A stretch of 64,000 nucleotides of DNA from Dyadobacter sp. CY261 (GTDB lineage: Bacteria > Bacteroidota > Bacteroidia > Cytophagales > Spirosomataceae): positions 434,001 through 498,000 of the forward strand of contig NZ_JAKCPW010000006.1 in NCBI RefSeq assembly GCF_021440085.1. Direction: 5' to 3'. Below the pieces are notes generated by a model that ran no database searches, had not been told where the DNA came from, and saw nothing but the letters and a program-made list of their open reading frames with translations. A program made the position numbers and the translations under genes. Positions 40,943 to 49,393 of this stretch are shown in pieces (the first letter of the stretch is position 1; every line of letters starts with the position of its first letter).

Positions 40943-41961
40943 TAGTCTTCCAGGATATTAGCCATAAATGTACTCTTCGTCCCGATTGCCACAAGCAGCA
41001 ATGTAACTGCCCAATAAAGATAAACCCGGTAATAATCTTTCACATCGCGCGACAGCACATCGCGGGATTTTACTTTTTCCAACTGGTCGATCTGTTTGAA
41101 AACCGTTTCCAGCGTCGTATTATCGGTAGCACGAAAATACTTCCCATTACCGATTCCCGCAATATTTTGCAGTTCCCCTTCATCCATTAATGCAACCGCG
41201 CTGGCCGTAGTATCCGCTTTCGACATTTTTTTGGGCCTGCCAACCGAGATCGTATACACTTTTACGCCGAATGCATTCGCGAGCTGGGCGGAGGTCGTCG
41301 GTCCGAGGTTACCGGAGGTATTATCGCCGTCGCTGATCAGGATCGCCACCTTGCTTTCCCCCGGCGTGTCGCGCATGCGGTTCACGGCCACAGCCAATGC
41401 ACTGCCGATAGCAGTGCCGGGCGTAGGGATCAGGGTAGGGTTAACTTCGTCGAGAAATCCGTATAGCAATTCATAATCGGTCGTCAGCGGGCAAAGCGAC
41501 ACGGCCTCACCGGCAAAAACAATTAAACCGATGCGATCCTGCAATCTGCCTCTGATGAACTGGCGCGCCATTCTTTTGGCGGCTTCGAGGCGGTTCGGGC
41601 TCAGATCCTTTTCGATCATCGAGTCGGAAATGTCCAGCAGCAGCATAATATCGATTCCTTCCGAATACTGGTCTTTCCGCTCCGAAACCACTTGCGGCCG
41701 TGCCAATGCGGCCAGAATCAATGAAATCGCCAGGCCCACGCAAATAGGTTGAACAAAACGCAGCAGTGTAAGCCAGCTGCGGAAACCGGTTACCGAAGTG
41801 TAGGTGATCGTGAGTCTTTGCTTATGCTTGCGGTGCAATGCATTTCGGAGCCAGAACAGGAACGGGACCAGCGGTAGCAAGTAGAGAAAATAGGGATATA
41901 CCCATTCGTAAGACCTTAGCGTGCTGTAACCAAACCATTGCAGTGAAAACCAGTTTTCCAT
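40942..41961 (-). CDS. VWA-domain membrane protein (BatA-like)
   Basis: A 339-residue protein with two N-terminal membrane helices (about residues 22-42 and 68-88), a von Willebrand A domain and a C-terminal helix (VYLYWAVTLLLVAIG). The MIDAS motif DISDS is at about residues 110-114, with a second acidic loop at AILISDGDNTSG. BatA/BatB proteins are encoded with DUF58 and MoxR partners and linked to aerotolerance or envelope stress. It is the third gene of the leftward operon, upstream of rnhB. Confidence 0.9.
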   Translation of the reverse strand: MENWFSLQWFGYSTLRSYEWVYPYFLYLLPLVPFLFWLRNALHRKHKQRLTITYTSVTGFRSWLTLLRFVQPICVGLAISLILAALARPQVVSERKDQYSEGIDIMLLLDISDSMIEKDLSPNRLEAAKRMARQFIRGRLQDRIGLIVFAGEAVSLCPLTTDYELLYGFLDEVNPTLIPTPGTAIGSALAVAVNRMRDTPGESKVAILISDGDNTSGNLGPTTSAQLANAFGVKVYTISVGRPKKMSKADTTASAVALMDEGELQNIAGIGNGKYFRATDNTTLETVFKQIDQLEKVKSRDVLSRDVKDYYRVYLYWAVTLLLVAIGTKSTFMANILED

Positions 41962-41973
41962 TCAATAACCGGG

Positions 41974-42903
41974 TTAAGCGACGGGGCTGTCGAGTACAAA
42001 CTTTCTTTTGGCCCGGTATAAGCGGGTGGCGCCCGTTTTTAGTACCTCCAGGTATACGTCCATATTTCCCGACCGGCCTTGCCCGTATACAATACTATCC
42101 ATATTTTTCAATGCTTCGGCCAACTCGTCATCGGGCATGTTGTCGATGATTTCGCGCGTCGTGTAGGTAGCAAACGGCTTTTTTTCAAGCCTTTCAAGGT
42201 AATTTTTCCAAATGATAATGGCCTTTTCCGCATCCTTGATATTGCTCTTATCACGCGCACTTCGCATGAGGCGGTTGAATGAGCGTACATATTCCAAATG
42301 TCGCCGTTGCAATTTGAGCAATTGCCACTGCCTGTAAATATCACGACCAAATACCCAGTAAATGCTTCCCACCACACCAATAATCAACGCAACGGAACCA
42401 ATGAGCATCGAAAAATTGAACTCCCTGCTGAGTGCCACCAGGTTTGTTTCCTCCTTCAATACCGGCTTTTTTGTTAAATCAATATTGTTGCTTTTGATTA
42501 AAAGAACAGAGTCGGGAGTTGTGAAAACGGCTGTGCAATCTTTCTTTTGGAATATATAAATAGGCAACCGAAGTTTCTGAACCCGCGAAACGTCGAAGGA
42601 AACGAGGTGGTAAACGGCGCTGTCGAGCGTCCCGCGGCTATCGGTATTGGATACGAAACTTCTTTGCGATACCAGTTCGAAAGGGGAAAAATCAAATGTG
42701 CTGTCGGGAAAGAATATTTCGGTGTCAGGACTATGCCGTATGCTGAGTGAAAAATAAACGGGTTTTCCGACCTCAACACTATCGGTATGAAAAGTGCCAT
42801 TGGGTTTGATACGCTGCTTACGTGCGTCTCTCGCCATGCCCATGCCATACAGCAATAAACACATGGTGATTACCAAAAAGAATACCTGATAAACCCTAGC
42901 CAT
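41974..42903 (-). CDS. BatD-like membrane protein
   Basis: A 309-residue protein with a signal segment (FFLVITMCLLLYGMGMA), a beta-rich periplasmic part (about residues 30-150, DSVEVGKPVYFSLSI) and one membrane helix (LIGSVALIIGVVGSIYWVF). A basic helical cytoplasmic tail follows. Position between the DUF58 and VWA genes and this topology suggest a BatD/BatE-like partner; sequence alone is weak. Its ATG overlaps the DUF58 stop by 8 bp, showing translational coupling. Confidence 0.7.
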   Translation of the reverse strand: MARVYQVFFLVITMCLLLYGMGMARDARKQRIKPNGTFHTDSVEVGKPVYFSLSIRHSPDTEIFFPDSTFDFSPFELVSQRSFVSNTDSRGTLDSAVYHLVSFDVSRVQKLRLPIYIFQKKDCTAVFTTPDSVLLIKSNNIDLTKKPVLKEETNLVALSREFNFSMLIGSVALIIGVVGSIYWVFGRDIYRQWQLLKLQRRHLEYVRSFNRLMRSARDKSNIKDAEKAIIIWKNYLERLEKKPFATYTTREIIDNMPDDELAEALKNMDSIVYGQGRSGNMDVYLEVLKTGATRLYRAKRKFVLDSPVA

Positions 42904-43783
42904 TGGCCGTACTTTTGGTATAACGCCTTACTTTAAACAAATGGATCAAAGCCGGCACATAATCTTCCTGGGTATTGATGGAAATATAGTCAGCACGGTT
43001 CTGGTGGCATAGCCTTTGGAGCTCGGCGCTTCTTTTCCCAAAACGGTTGGCCATTTCCTCGCGATATTGCCTGGAAGAGGTGTTCACCCAAACGGTCGTT
43101 TTCTTCTCAGCATCATAAAGCGGGATAATGCCAAGCCCGGGCAGGTTTACCTCTCTGGAATCATACAAATGGATCACGATCAGGTCGTGCTTACGGGCTA
43201 GCGCTTTGAGGTTATGCTGGTAATCGGTATCGATAAAATCGGAAATCAGGAATATGAGGCTGCGGCGGCGAAGTACATTGAATGCTACTAGGATGGCTTC
43301 TGCAATGTTGGTTTTGGTTGATTCGGGGACGAGTTTGTAAAGCTCCGAAATGAGGCCGTAACCATGCTTCATGCCACTGGAAGGACGGATATACCGTTCG
43401 TTCCGGTCTGAAAAACAAAGCAAACCTACCCGGCTCGCTTCCTGGATGGCGGAGAGCGTGAGTACCCCGCATATTTCTTTTGCAATATCGATTTTCAATT
43501 TCTTAATCTCCCCTACCTGCTGCGACGCGCTCACATCGAGCATAAAGAAGGCTGTTTGCTCCTTATCTTCCTTGAAAATCTTGACAAATGTACCGTGACC
43601 TTTCGCAGAAGTATTCCAGTCAATGGCACGAACGTCGTCGCCATACTGATACAACCGCAGATCGTCAAATTCCAGGCCGGACCCTTTGAAAACCGAATGA
43701 AAATTGCCGTGACGCTCGCTGGTCACCGCTTTCCGCATCCGGATTTCGTACTTCCTTAACTTTCCCAGAAACTGCTCAAACAT
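42896..43783 (-). CDS. DUF58 domain protein
   Basis: A 295-residue protein. GNFHSVFKGSGLEFDDLRLYQYGDDVRAIDWN is the family block (given as two parts here; key residues G-E-F-D-D-x-R-x-Y-x-x-G-D and R-x-I-D-W-N, about residues 30-60). A degenerate VWA-like core follows, with TAFFMLDVSASQ. DUF58 proteins cluster with MoxR ATPases and VWA proteins. No MoxR gene lies upstream here; the next gene is divergent. Confidence 0.92.
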   Translation of the reverse strand: MFEQFLGKLRKYEIRMRKAVTSERHGNFHSVFKGSGLEFDDLRLYQYGDDVRAIDWNTSAKGHGTFVKIFKEDKEQTAFFMLDVSASQQVGEIKKLKIDIAKEICGVLTLSAIQEASRVGLLCFSDRNERYIRPSSGMKHGYGLISELYKLVPESTKTNIAEAILVAFNVLRRRSLIFLISDFIDTDYQHNLKALARKHDLIVIHLYDSREVNLPGLGIIPLYDAEKKTTVWVNTSSRQYREEMANRFGKRSAELQRLCHQNRADYISINTQEDYVPALIHLFKVRRYTKSTANG

Positions 43784-43830
43784 AAGATTTGCAAAAAAAT
43801 TACCACCTTTGTCGTCTGGTGTACCTAAAA

Positions 43831-43838
43831 CAAAGATA
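43831..43838 (-). promoter_or_regulatory. -7 box candidate for the DUF58 operon
   Basis: On the minus strand TATCTTTG matches TAnnTTTG, 48 bp before the DUF58 ATG. No TTG at the usual spacing, so the call is weak. Confidence 0.3.
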
Positions 43839-43867
43839 GGTATTTTGATAGTAAGCTACGCCCTGCC

Positions 43868-44227
43868 ATGAAATTCACGAACAGTATAGCGCTTCTTGCA
43901 CTTCTTATGGTGCTGTTTTCGTCCTGCTCCGAGGAGGAAAAGCCTCCCAAAGGCACATTGTCCGAGGACAAAATGGCCGCCATTCTTACCGACATCCACC
44001 TCGCCGAGTCGCGCGTGAACCGCCTGCAACTCAAATCGCTCGATTCTTCGCTCATGATTTTTGACCGTTTGAAAAGCGATGTCTGGAAGAAGCACAAGGT
44101 CGACACGACGGCTTACCGTGAAAGCTACGCTTATTACATGGGCCACCCGGAGCGAATGACCACCATTTACGAAAAAGTGAATAAGAAAATTGAGGTTAGG
44201 GAGAAAAATAACAATATTAGCTTTTGA
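43868..44227 (+). CDS. DUF4296 domain lipoprotein
   Basis: A 119-residue lipoprotein: signal IALLALLMVLFSSC with the lipobox Cys at residue 20, then the DUF4296 core (LSEDKMAAILTDIHLAESRV, YRESYAYYMGHPERMTTIYEKVN). The family is common in Bacteroidota, function unknown. It probably faces the periplasm or is exported to the outer membrane. It diverges from the DUF58 operon and precedes the GT2 gene by 56 bp. Confidence 0.88.
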   Translation: MKFTNSIALLALLMVLFSSCSEEEKPPKGTLSEDKMAAILTDIHLAESRVNRLQLKSLDSSLMIFDRLKSDVWKKHKVDTTAYRESYAYYMGHPERMTTIYEKVNKKIEVREKNNNISF

Positions 44228-44283
44228 TTTTTTTTGTATTACCCTCTATACTACGCATTTAACTTTTAAACTGGACAATTTCT

Positions 44284-45045
44284 GTGAACGACTGCATTGT
44301 AGTTATCCCCACCTACAACGAACTTGAAAATGTTGAAGCCATCATTCGGAAGGTTTTTAGCCTTAACCATCCTTTTGATTTATTGATTATTGATGACGGG
44401 TCGCCGGACGGCACGGCAGGGGTTGTTAAGGAATTGATGAAAGAGTTTTCGGGGCTGCATCTCGTCGAAAGAAAGGGAAAACTGGGCTTGGGTACTGCTT
44501 ATATTCACGGCTTCAAATGGGCGCTTGAAAAAGGATACAATTATATATTCGAAATGGATGCCGACTTTTCGCATCCACCCGAGGATCTGGTCCGGTTACA
44601 CAATGCGTGCGCCAATGAAGGGCACGATGTCGCTGTCGGTTCGCGGTACATTACCGGCGTGAATGTGGTCAACTGGCCGATTAACCGCGTTTTGATGTCT
44701 TATTTTGCAGGATATTATGTACGGATGATCACCGGAATGCCTATCATGGACCCTACTGCCGGCTTCATTTGCTACACGGCCAAAGTGCTGAACACGATCA
44801 ATCTTGACAATATTCGCTTTATCGGTTACGCATTCCAGATCGAGATGAAGTTCAATTCCTGGAAATACGGTTTCAGCATTGCCGAGGTGCCTATCATCTT
44901 TACCGACCGCACCAAAGGTGCCTCCAAAATGTCAAAAGGCATTTTCAAGGAAGCGATCTTTGGCGTGATCACTTTGAAAGTGAACAGTTATTTCAAAAGG
45001 TATATACCTAAGCATTCAACTCAGAAATTGCCAGCCAACTCATAA
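44284..45045 (+). CDS. Polyprenol monophosphomannose synthase-like GT2
   Basis: A 253-residue GT2 of the dolichol-phosphate mannose synthase type. Motifs are IVVIPTYNELENVEAII, LIIDDGSPDGTAGVV, EMDADFSHPPEDL (the DxD site) and the C-terminal VPIIFTDRTKGASKMSKGI with the conserved DRxxGxSKM. It has no membrane helix, like the soluble forms. It would charge a polyprenol phosphate with mannose or another hexose. The start is GTG; no ATG precedes the first strand. The last 38 bp overlap the convergent M20 gene. Confidence 0.92.
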   Translation: MNDCIVVIPTYNELENVEAIIRKVFSLNHPFDLLIIDDGSPDGTAGVVKELMKEFSGLHLVERKGKLGLGTAYIHGFKWALEKGYNYIFEMDADFSHPPEDLVRLHNACANEGHDVAVGSRYITGVNVVNWPINRVLMSYFAGYYVRMITGMPIMDPTAGFICYTAKVLNTINLDNIRFIGYAFQIEMKFNSWKYGFSIAEVPIIFTDRTKGASKMSKGIFKEAIFGVITLKVNSYFKRYIPKHSTQKLPANS

Positions 45046-46201
45046 GGCCGGTCGAAATTTCGAGCGCGCTTTCGTCGATATCGAATGTAGGTGTATGCAC
45101 GCCGGAGATAATGCCGCGTGCTTCATTACGCGTTCCGAGGCGGTAAAAGCATGAATCGACCACTTGTGAGTAGAATGCGAAATCTTCACCGGCCATCCAG
45201 AGATCGAGGTCGATAACGTTCTCTGCACCCACATAGCCTACTGCTGCTGTTTTTACGCGTCTGGTCAATTCGGGATGGTTTTTCAGGAAAGGGTAGCCTT
45301 TTACGATCTCGAATTCACAGCTTCCGCCCATGGCTTCGGCGATATTTTCTGCCATCTTCTTCATTCTGCGCAAGCCGTCCTCGCGCCATTCCTCGTCCAT
45401 ACAGCGCCAGGTTCCCTGAATAGTCACCTCGTTTGGGATCACATTGGTGACGCCATCGGCAATGAACCGGCCGAATGACAATACAGAAGGGTTCGCAGGA
45501 TTACGGTTGCGGCTGATGATCTGCTGCAATGCTACGATAATGTGCGACGCCATCAACACAGGATCGACTAGTTGGTGCGGCGCGGCGGCGTGGCCGCCCT
45601 TGCCTTTGACGGTCAGGTACAGCTCGTCGGTGCTGGCCATGTACATGCCTTCGCGGAAACCGATTTTACCCACCGGAATATTAGGAGCAACGTGCTGTCC
45701 TACCATGCTGGCAGGACGTGGGTTTTCCAGAACACCTTCTTTAATCATCAATGAAGCCCCGCCCGGCGCTTTCTCCTCAGCAGGCTGGAAAACCAGTTTC
45801 ACAGTTCCTTCAAACTCCTCGCGCAATGTGTGCAAGATACGCGCAGTACCCAGGAGCGACGAAGTGTGTACATCGTGCCCGCAAGCGTGCATCACGCCCG
45901 GAACCGTTGATTTATAGGGAACATCATTCGCTTCAAGGATTGGCAATGCGTCCATATCGGCACGGAGGCCAACGATTCTCTTGCCCGGGTTACGTCCCTC
46001 GATAATCGCTACCACGCCCGTTCCGGCAATGCCTTCTTCGGGTTGCAGGCCAATTGCTGCAAGTTCGGATGCAACGTATTTGGCCGTTTTGAACTCTTCA
46101 AATGATAACTCGGGATTACTGTGCAAATGGTGGCGGTGAGCAATAATGTCTTCCGACTGATCTTTGGCAAGCGCTTTGATTTTTTCCTGAAGCTGGGACA
46201 T
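45008..46201 (-). CDS. M20 family amidohydrolase
   Basis: A 397-residue metallopeptidase-family amidohydrolase (N-acyl amino acid or hippurate hydrolase type). Metal-site motifs are RADMDALPI, MHACGHDVHTSSLLGTARIL (about residues 98-117), PAEEKAPGGASLMI and the C-terminal MAGEDFAFYSQVV. A dimerisation insert covers about residues 185-300. The natural substrate is not readable. A TACCTTTG -7 match lies on the minus strand at 46250-46257, ~50 bp upstream. Its 3' end overlaps the GT2 gene by 38 bp. Confidence 0.93.
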   Translation of the reverse strand: MSQLQEKIKALAKDQSEDIIAHRHHLHSNPELSFEEFKTAKYVASELAAIGLQPEEGIAGTGVVAIIEGRNPGKRIVGLRADMDALPILEANDVPYKSTVPGVMHACGHDVHTSSLLGTARILHTLREEFEGTVKLVFQPAEEKAPGGASLMIKEGVLENPRPASMVGQHVAPNIPVGKIGFREGMYMASTDELYLTVKGKGGHAAAPHQLVDPVLMASHIIVALQQIISRNRNPANPSVLSFGRFIADGVTNVIPNEVTIQGTWRCMDEEWREDGLRRMKKMAENIAEAMGGSCEFEIVKGYPFLKNHPELTRRVKTAAVGYVGAENVIDLDLWMAGEDFAFYSQVVDSCFYRLGTRNEARGIISGVHTPTFDIDESALEISTGLMSWLAISELNA

Positions 46202-46396
46202 AATGCAACTGGGATATTGAAGTACTATGGGTTGTCTTTACAAAACATTCAAAGGTAATAATAAAAAAATCGCGTGGTAGCGTTACCATGCAAAGAGAAA
46301 CACATCGCCCATTTGCTAAGAAGCCGCCGTTCGTTGGCTGGTGTTCCAAAGAAAAAGGGTAATTTTGACCAGTATGAATCAATCAGACACGCAAAA

Positions 46397-47278
46397 ATGA
46401 ATCAACAGGAGTTTTTAGAATCATTGGTTTGTCCACGCACAGGAACCCCTTTAACCATAGCCGAAGACGGCAAGTCACTCAAAAGCGAAGACGGCACTGT
46501 TTACGAAGTTGGCGACACAAACATTGTCAACATGCTGTATCCCAAAGAATTGCTTCCCGAAGATGCCCGAGAACAATATTTGTATGATCAGGCATTTCTT
46601 CGTTACGACCGAGGTGTTTCCTGGGTTTTCGAAACCCTGAACCATTCGGACGAAGCCGCCACCCGCCGCTTTTTCATCGATTTAATGGAATTGAAACCTG
46701 GTATGAAGGCCCTCGAAGTAGGTGCCGGAACCGGTAAGGATTCTGCATTGATTCTCGACAAGGTAAGGCCTGGCGGAACCGCGGTACTGTCTGATCTTTC
46801 GCCTAACATGCTGAAACTAGCGCAGGAAAAACTCGTAACCGACGATCTGAATGTACATTACTTCCTCGGCAACGGCTCCTACCTACCCTTCCCCGACGAC
46901 ACTTTCGACGCCGTGTTCCATTTCGGTGGCATTAATACGTTCTCGGAGCGCAAAAGAGCATTCGATGAGCTGACCCGTGTTGTAAAACCCGGCGGCAAAG
47001 TGGTGGTAGGCGATGAAAGCGTCGCCCCATGGCTTCGGAACACGCCTACTTACGCTACACTACTGAAAGCGAATCCGTTGTTCCGCGCCGAAGTGCCACT
47101 AGAAGATGTTCCTGCCAACATCGAGAACTTCAAGCTGCATTACGTGTTCGGAAATGCATTTTATGTGATGGAATACCGCGTAACCGCCAAGGCTCCGGAA
47201 GTGGATATCGATCTGCCGATTCCGGGCAAGGATTTCGTTGATAACTGGCGTCTTCGTGCTGAAAAAGCAGTTGATTAA
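46397..47278 (+). CDS. Class I SAM-dependent methyltransferase
   Basis: A 293-residue product. An N-terminal ~60-residue Trm112-like segment (LVCPRTGTPLTIAEDG) leads to the methyltransferase core: motif I ALEVGAGTGKDSALI (about residues 110-124), an acidic motif in VLSDLSPNML, and NGSYLPFPDDTFDAVFHFGG. The C-terminal region is family-specific. ATG 46397 begins MNQQEFLESLVCP; the upstream frame is not protein-like. The substrate is unknown. It opens the same-strand cluster that continues to 51027. Confidence 0.88.
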   Translation: MNQQEFLESLVCPRTGTPLTIAEDGKSLKSEDGTVYEVGDTNIVNMLYPKELLPEDAREQYLYDQAFLRYDRGVSWVFETLNHSDEAATRRFFIDLMELKPGMKALEVGAGTGKDSALILDKVRPGGTAVLSDLSPNMLKLAQEKLVTDDLNVHYFLGNGSYLPFPDDTFDAVFHFGGINTFSERKRAFDELTRVVKPGGKVVVGDESVAPWLRNTPTYATLLKANPLFRAEVPLEDVPANIENFKLHYVFGNAFYVMEYRVTAKAPEVDIDLPIPGKDFVDNWRLRAEKAVD

Positions 47279-47318
47279 GCATTACGCCATTTTTTCAATA
47301 CTAAAATCAACGTTTCCA

Positions 47319-48251
47319 ATGTGGGTAAAAAAAGGAGTTATTTATAAACCTGACGGCAGTCTGGCACACAGTCAGAGTCATGCGCAGGTGCCGTTTGCCT
47401 ATAAGCATAAGGATTTTCTACGGATATATTTCTCGTCGCGGGATGTGAACACGCAATCGCGCCCTACGTTCATCGATGTGGACTATGACGATCCGAAAAA
47501 AATCCTTTACATACACGATAAGCCCGTGCTCGAATTGGGCGGACCGGGAGAATACGATGAAACCGGTGCCATGCCCGCATGGTTTGTGGATCGCCCTAAC
47601 GGCGATATCTGGCTCTATTACACCGGCTGGAACCGTACTTGGAATTCCTACCGCCTTTCAATGGGGTTGTCGGTAAGCCACGACGGCGGTCTCACATTTA
47701 AGAAGATGTTCACCGGGCCGATTATGGACCGCAGCATTGAAAATCCGCTCTGGGCCGCGCAACCTTCTGTGCTGATTGACGACGGCACCTGGCGGATGTG
47801 GTACATTTCGGGCCACAAATGCGAGATAATTCACGATTATCCCGAGCCTTACTACCGCGCACAATCCGCGACTTCGAAAGACGGTATCCGCTGGGAGATC
47901 AGCGACATTCCGACACTCGATTTCGACGATTTTCTGCACGCTGTGGGCCGCCCGAGTGTATTTAAGGAAGATGGAATTTACAAAATGTATTATTCCTATC
48001 GCCATTCCCGCGATTACCGCACCGACCGCAACCAGAGCTACCGCCTGGGCTACGCCGAGTCGGCCGACGGTACGAACTGGGAACGCAAAGACCATTTGGT
48101 AGGCATCGCGAAATCCGACAATCCGGAAGATTTCGATTACGAAATGATCGATTACGCCAACTTCTACCAGCACAATGGCAAGCGTTACCTGCTTTACAAC
48201 GGTAATGGTTTCGGTGCAGCGGGATTTGGTTATGCGGTTTGGGAAGATTAA
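47319..48251 (+). CDS. Five-bladed beta-propeller glycosidase-like protein
   Basis: A 310-residue cytosolic product without signal peptide. Repeated blade motifs (DIWLYYTGWNRTW, WRMWYISGHK, YKMYYSYRHSRD, KRYLLYNGNGFGAAGFGYAVWE) fit the GH32/43/68/130 propeller fold. Acidic residues are in DVDYDDP and EYDETGAMPAW. Many such proteins in sugar-cluster loci are not classical hydrolases. The ATG at 47319 (MWVKKGVIYKPDGSL) is preferred to 47238. It follows the methyltransferase by 40 bp. Confidence 0.8.
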   Translation: MWVKKGVIYKPDGSLAHSQSHAQVPFAYKHKDFLRIYFSSRDVNTQSRPTFIDVDYDDPKKILYIHDKPVLELGGPGEYDETGAMPAWFVDRPNGDIWLYYTGWNRTWNSYRLSMGLSVSHDGGLTFKKMFTGPIMDRSIENPLWAAQPSVLIDDGTWRMWYISGHKCEIIHDYPEPYYRAQSATSKDGIRWEISDIPTLDFDDFLHAVGRPSVFKEDGIYKMYYSYRHSRDYRTDRNQSYRLGYAESADGTNWERKDHLVGIAKSDNPEDFDYEMIDYANFYQHNGKRYLLYNGNGFGAAGFGYAVWED

Positions 48252-48346
48252 TATTTTGAAATAACTGAGACAGGTCATAGTCTCTGTATCAATGGCGAGA
48301 TAATTTTGAAGAAATCACCATTAAATGTCACACAAGTGATCGCAAA

Positions 48347-49165
48347 ATGAGTACACTTCAGGAGCAGTTCAATAGCGATGGTTATGTCCTTTTAAGAAAC
48401 TACCTCGACAAGGGCGTCATTACCGAAATATATACCGAAGCCCGCAAGATATTTGCGACGCAAATCAAGCGTGTTACCGGCAAAACCGTCGATATCGACG
48501 ACCGCGATACATTTGAAAACGCCATGTTCGAGTTCTTCGAAAAGGATTTCGATGGATTTGTGAGCACGGGTAAAACGGTTCAGCATGCATTTTCGCTGCA
48601 CCGACTGGGCGTTGATCCGGTTATCGAAAATCTTTTGAAAGACGTAGGCCTGTCGGCTCCCATTATCGGTGCACGTGCAGCCATGCAATTCAACAGCCGC
48701 TTTTTATCCAAAGACGGCAGTAAGCACTGGAAACTTGATGCGCATCAGGACTGGCGCACAGGCCAGGGATCTCTCGACAGCGCGGTAATCTGGTTCCCGA
48801 TGGTCGATGCAGGTGCGGATATCGGCGCATTGCAGGTGATCCCAGGCAGTCATAAGATCGGTTTGCAGGCTTCTACCACTTCGGGTTATCAGGGAGGCAT
48901 TACCGTCGAGTTAAAGGATGAGGATTTTGTTCAAACGGAATTCAAAGTCGGTGATATCCTGATCTTCTCGGCATTCCTGATCCACCAGTCGGGTAACAAT
49001 ATTACCAACAACATTCGCTGGTCGGTGCAGCTTCGCTACAACAACCTCGACGAACCGACCTTCATAGAGCGCGGCTACCCAATGGCGTACATTTACAAAC
49101 CTGAAACAGAGCTCGTAACACCGGATTTCCCGACGGTGGAGCAGTTAAAAGAGGTTTTTAGCTAG
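48347..49165 (+). CDS. Phytanoyl-CoA dioxygenase family protein
   Basis: A 272-residue Fe(II)/2-oxoglutarate-dependent oxygenase. The first metal ligands are in LDAHQDWRTGQGS (HxD, about residue 129), then the double-stranded beta-helix core IGALQVIPGSHKIG, and the distal His in IFSAFLIHQSGNN (about residue 210) with a downstream Arg in RWSVQLRY. Members hydroxylate fatty acids, sugars or natural products. Placed in the cluster between the propeller protein and two GT2 genes, it may modify a sugar or lipid precursor. Confidence 0.88.
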   Translation: MSTLQEQFNSDGYVLLRNYLDKGVITEIYTEARKIFATQIKRVTGKTVDIDDRDTFENAMFEFFEKDFDGFVSTGKTVQHAFSLHRLGVDPVIENLLKDVGLSAPIIGARAAMQFNSRFLSKDGSKHWKLDAHQDWRTGQGSLDSAVIWFPMVDAGADIGALQVIPGSHKIGLQASTTSGYQGGITVELKDEDFVQTEFKVGDILIFSAFLIHQSGNNITNNIRWSVQLRYNNLDEPTFIERGYPMAYIYKPETELVTPDFPTVEQLKEVFS

Positions 49166-49186
49166 AAGTAAAAACGAATCCGGCCG

Positions 49187-49288
49187 ATGAAGTTTACACA
49201 GTACTTCCTGTTTACACGAGAACGGCTGGATCGTCAGGAAATCAAGCTGGAATGGAGTGAGCAGGTTTTTAACGACCCGGAAAAGTAG
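49187..49288 (+). pseudogene. Truncated DUF4258-like ORF (33 codons)
   Basis: The frame MKFTQYFLFTRERLDRQEIK... runs 33 residues to a TAG. From memory it closely resembles the N terminus of DUF4258-type proteins (MRFTxYYLYTRxRxDR...), which are ~80-90 residues and paired with a DUF2283 gene. The conserved continuation is absent, so this is a broken copy. It lies 22 bp after the PhyH gene. Confidence 0.6.
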
Positions 49289-49290
49289 CT

Positions 49291-49374
49291 ATGGATATTC
49301 GATATTTTGAGGATACCGATACATTATGGGCTCGTCTTTCCAGCAAATCAATGGGGATTCCATTAAAGAATTGA
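49291..49374 (+). pseudogene. Truncated DUF2283-like ORF (27 codons)
   Basis: The frame MDIRYFEDTDTLWARLSSKS... resembles the start of DUF2283 proteins (MKIxYFxDTDTLYI), normally ~60-75 residues and encoded right after DUF4258. It ends after 27 residues. It follows the DUF4258-like remnant by 2 bp, the expected order. A short frame at 49326-49385 in another register (ending QQINGDSIKELIAI) may be another scrap. Confidence 0.55.
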
Positions 49375-49393
49375 TCGCCATTTAAGTCAGTTT

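Noticed and set aside
46274..46396. Upstream extension of the methyltransferase
   Set aside because: It overlaps the promoter region of the M20 gene and is not family-like; ATG 46397 is the natural start.
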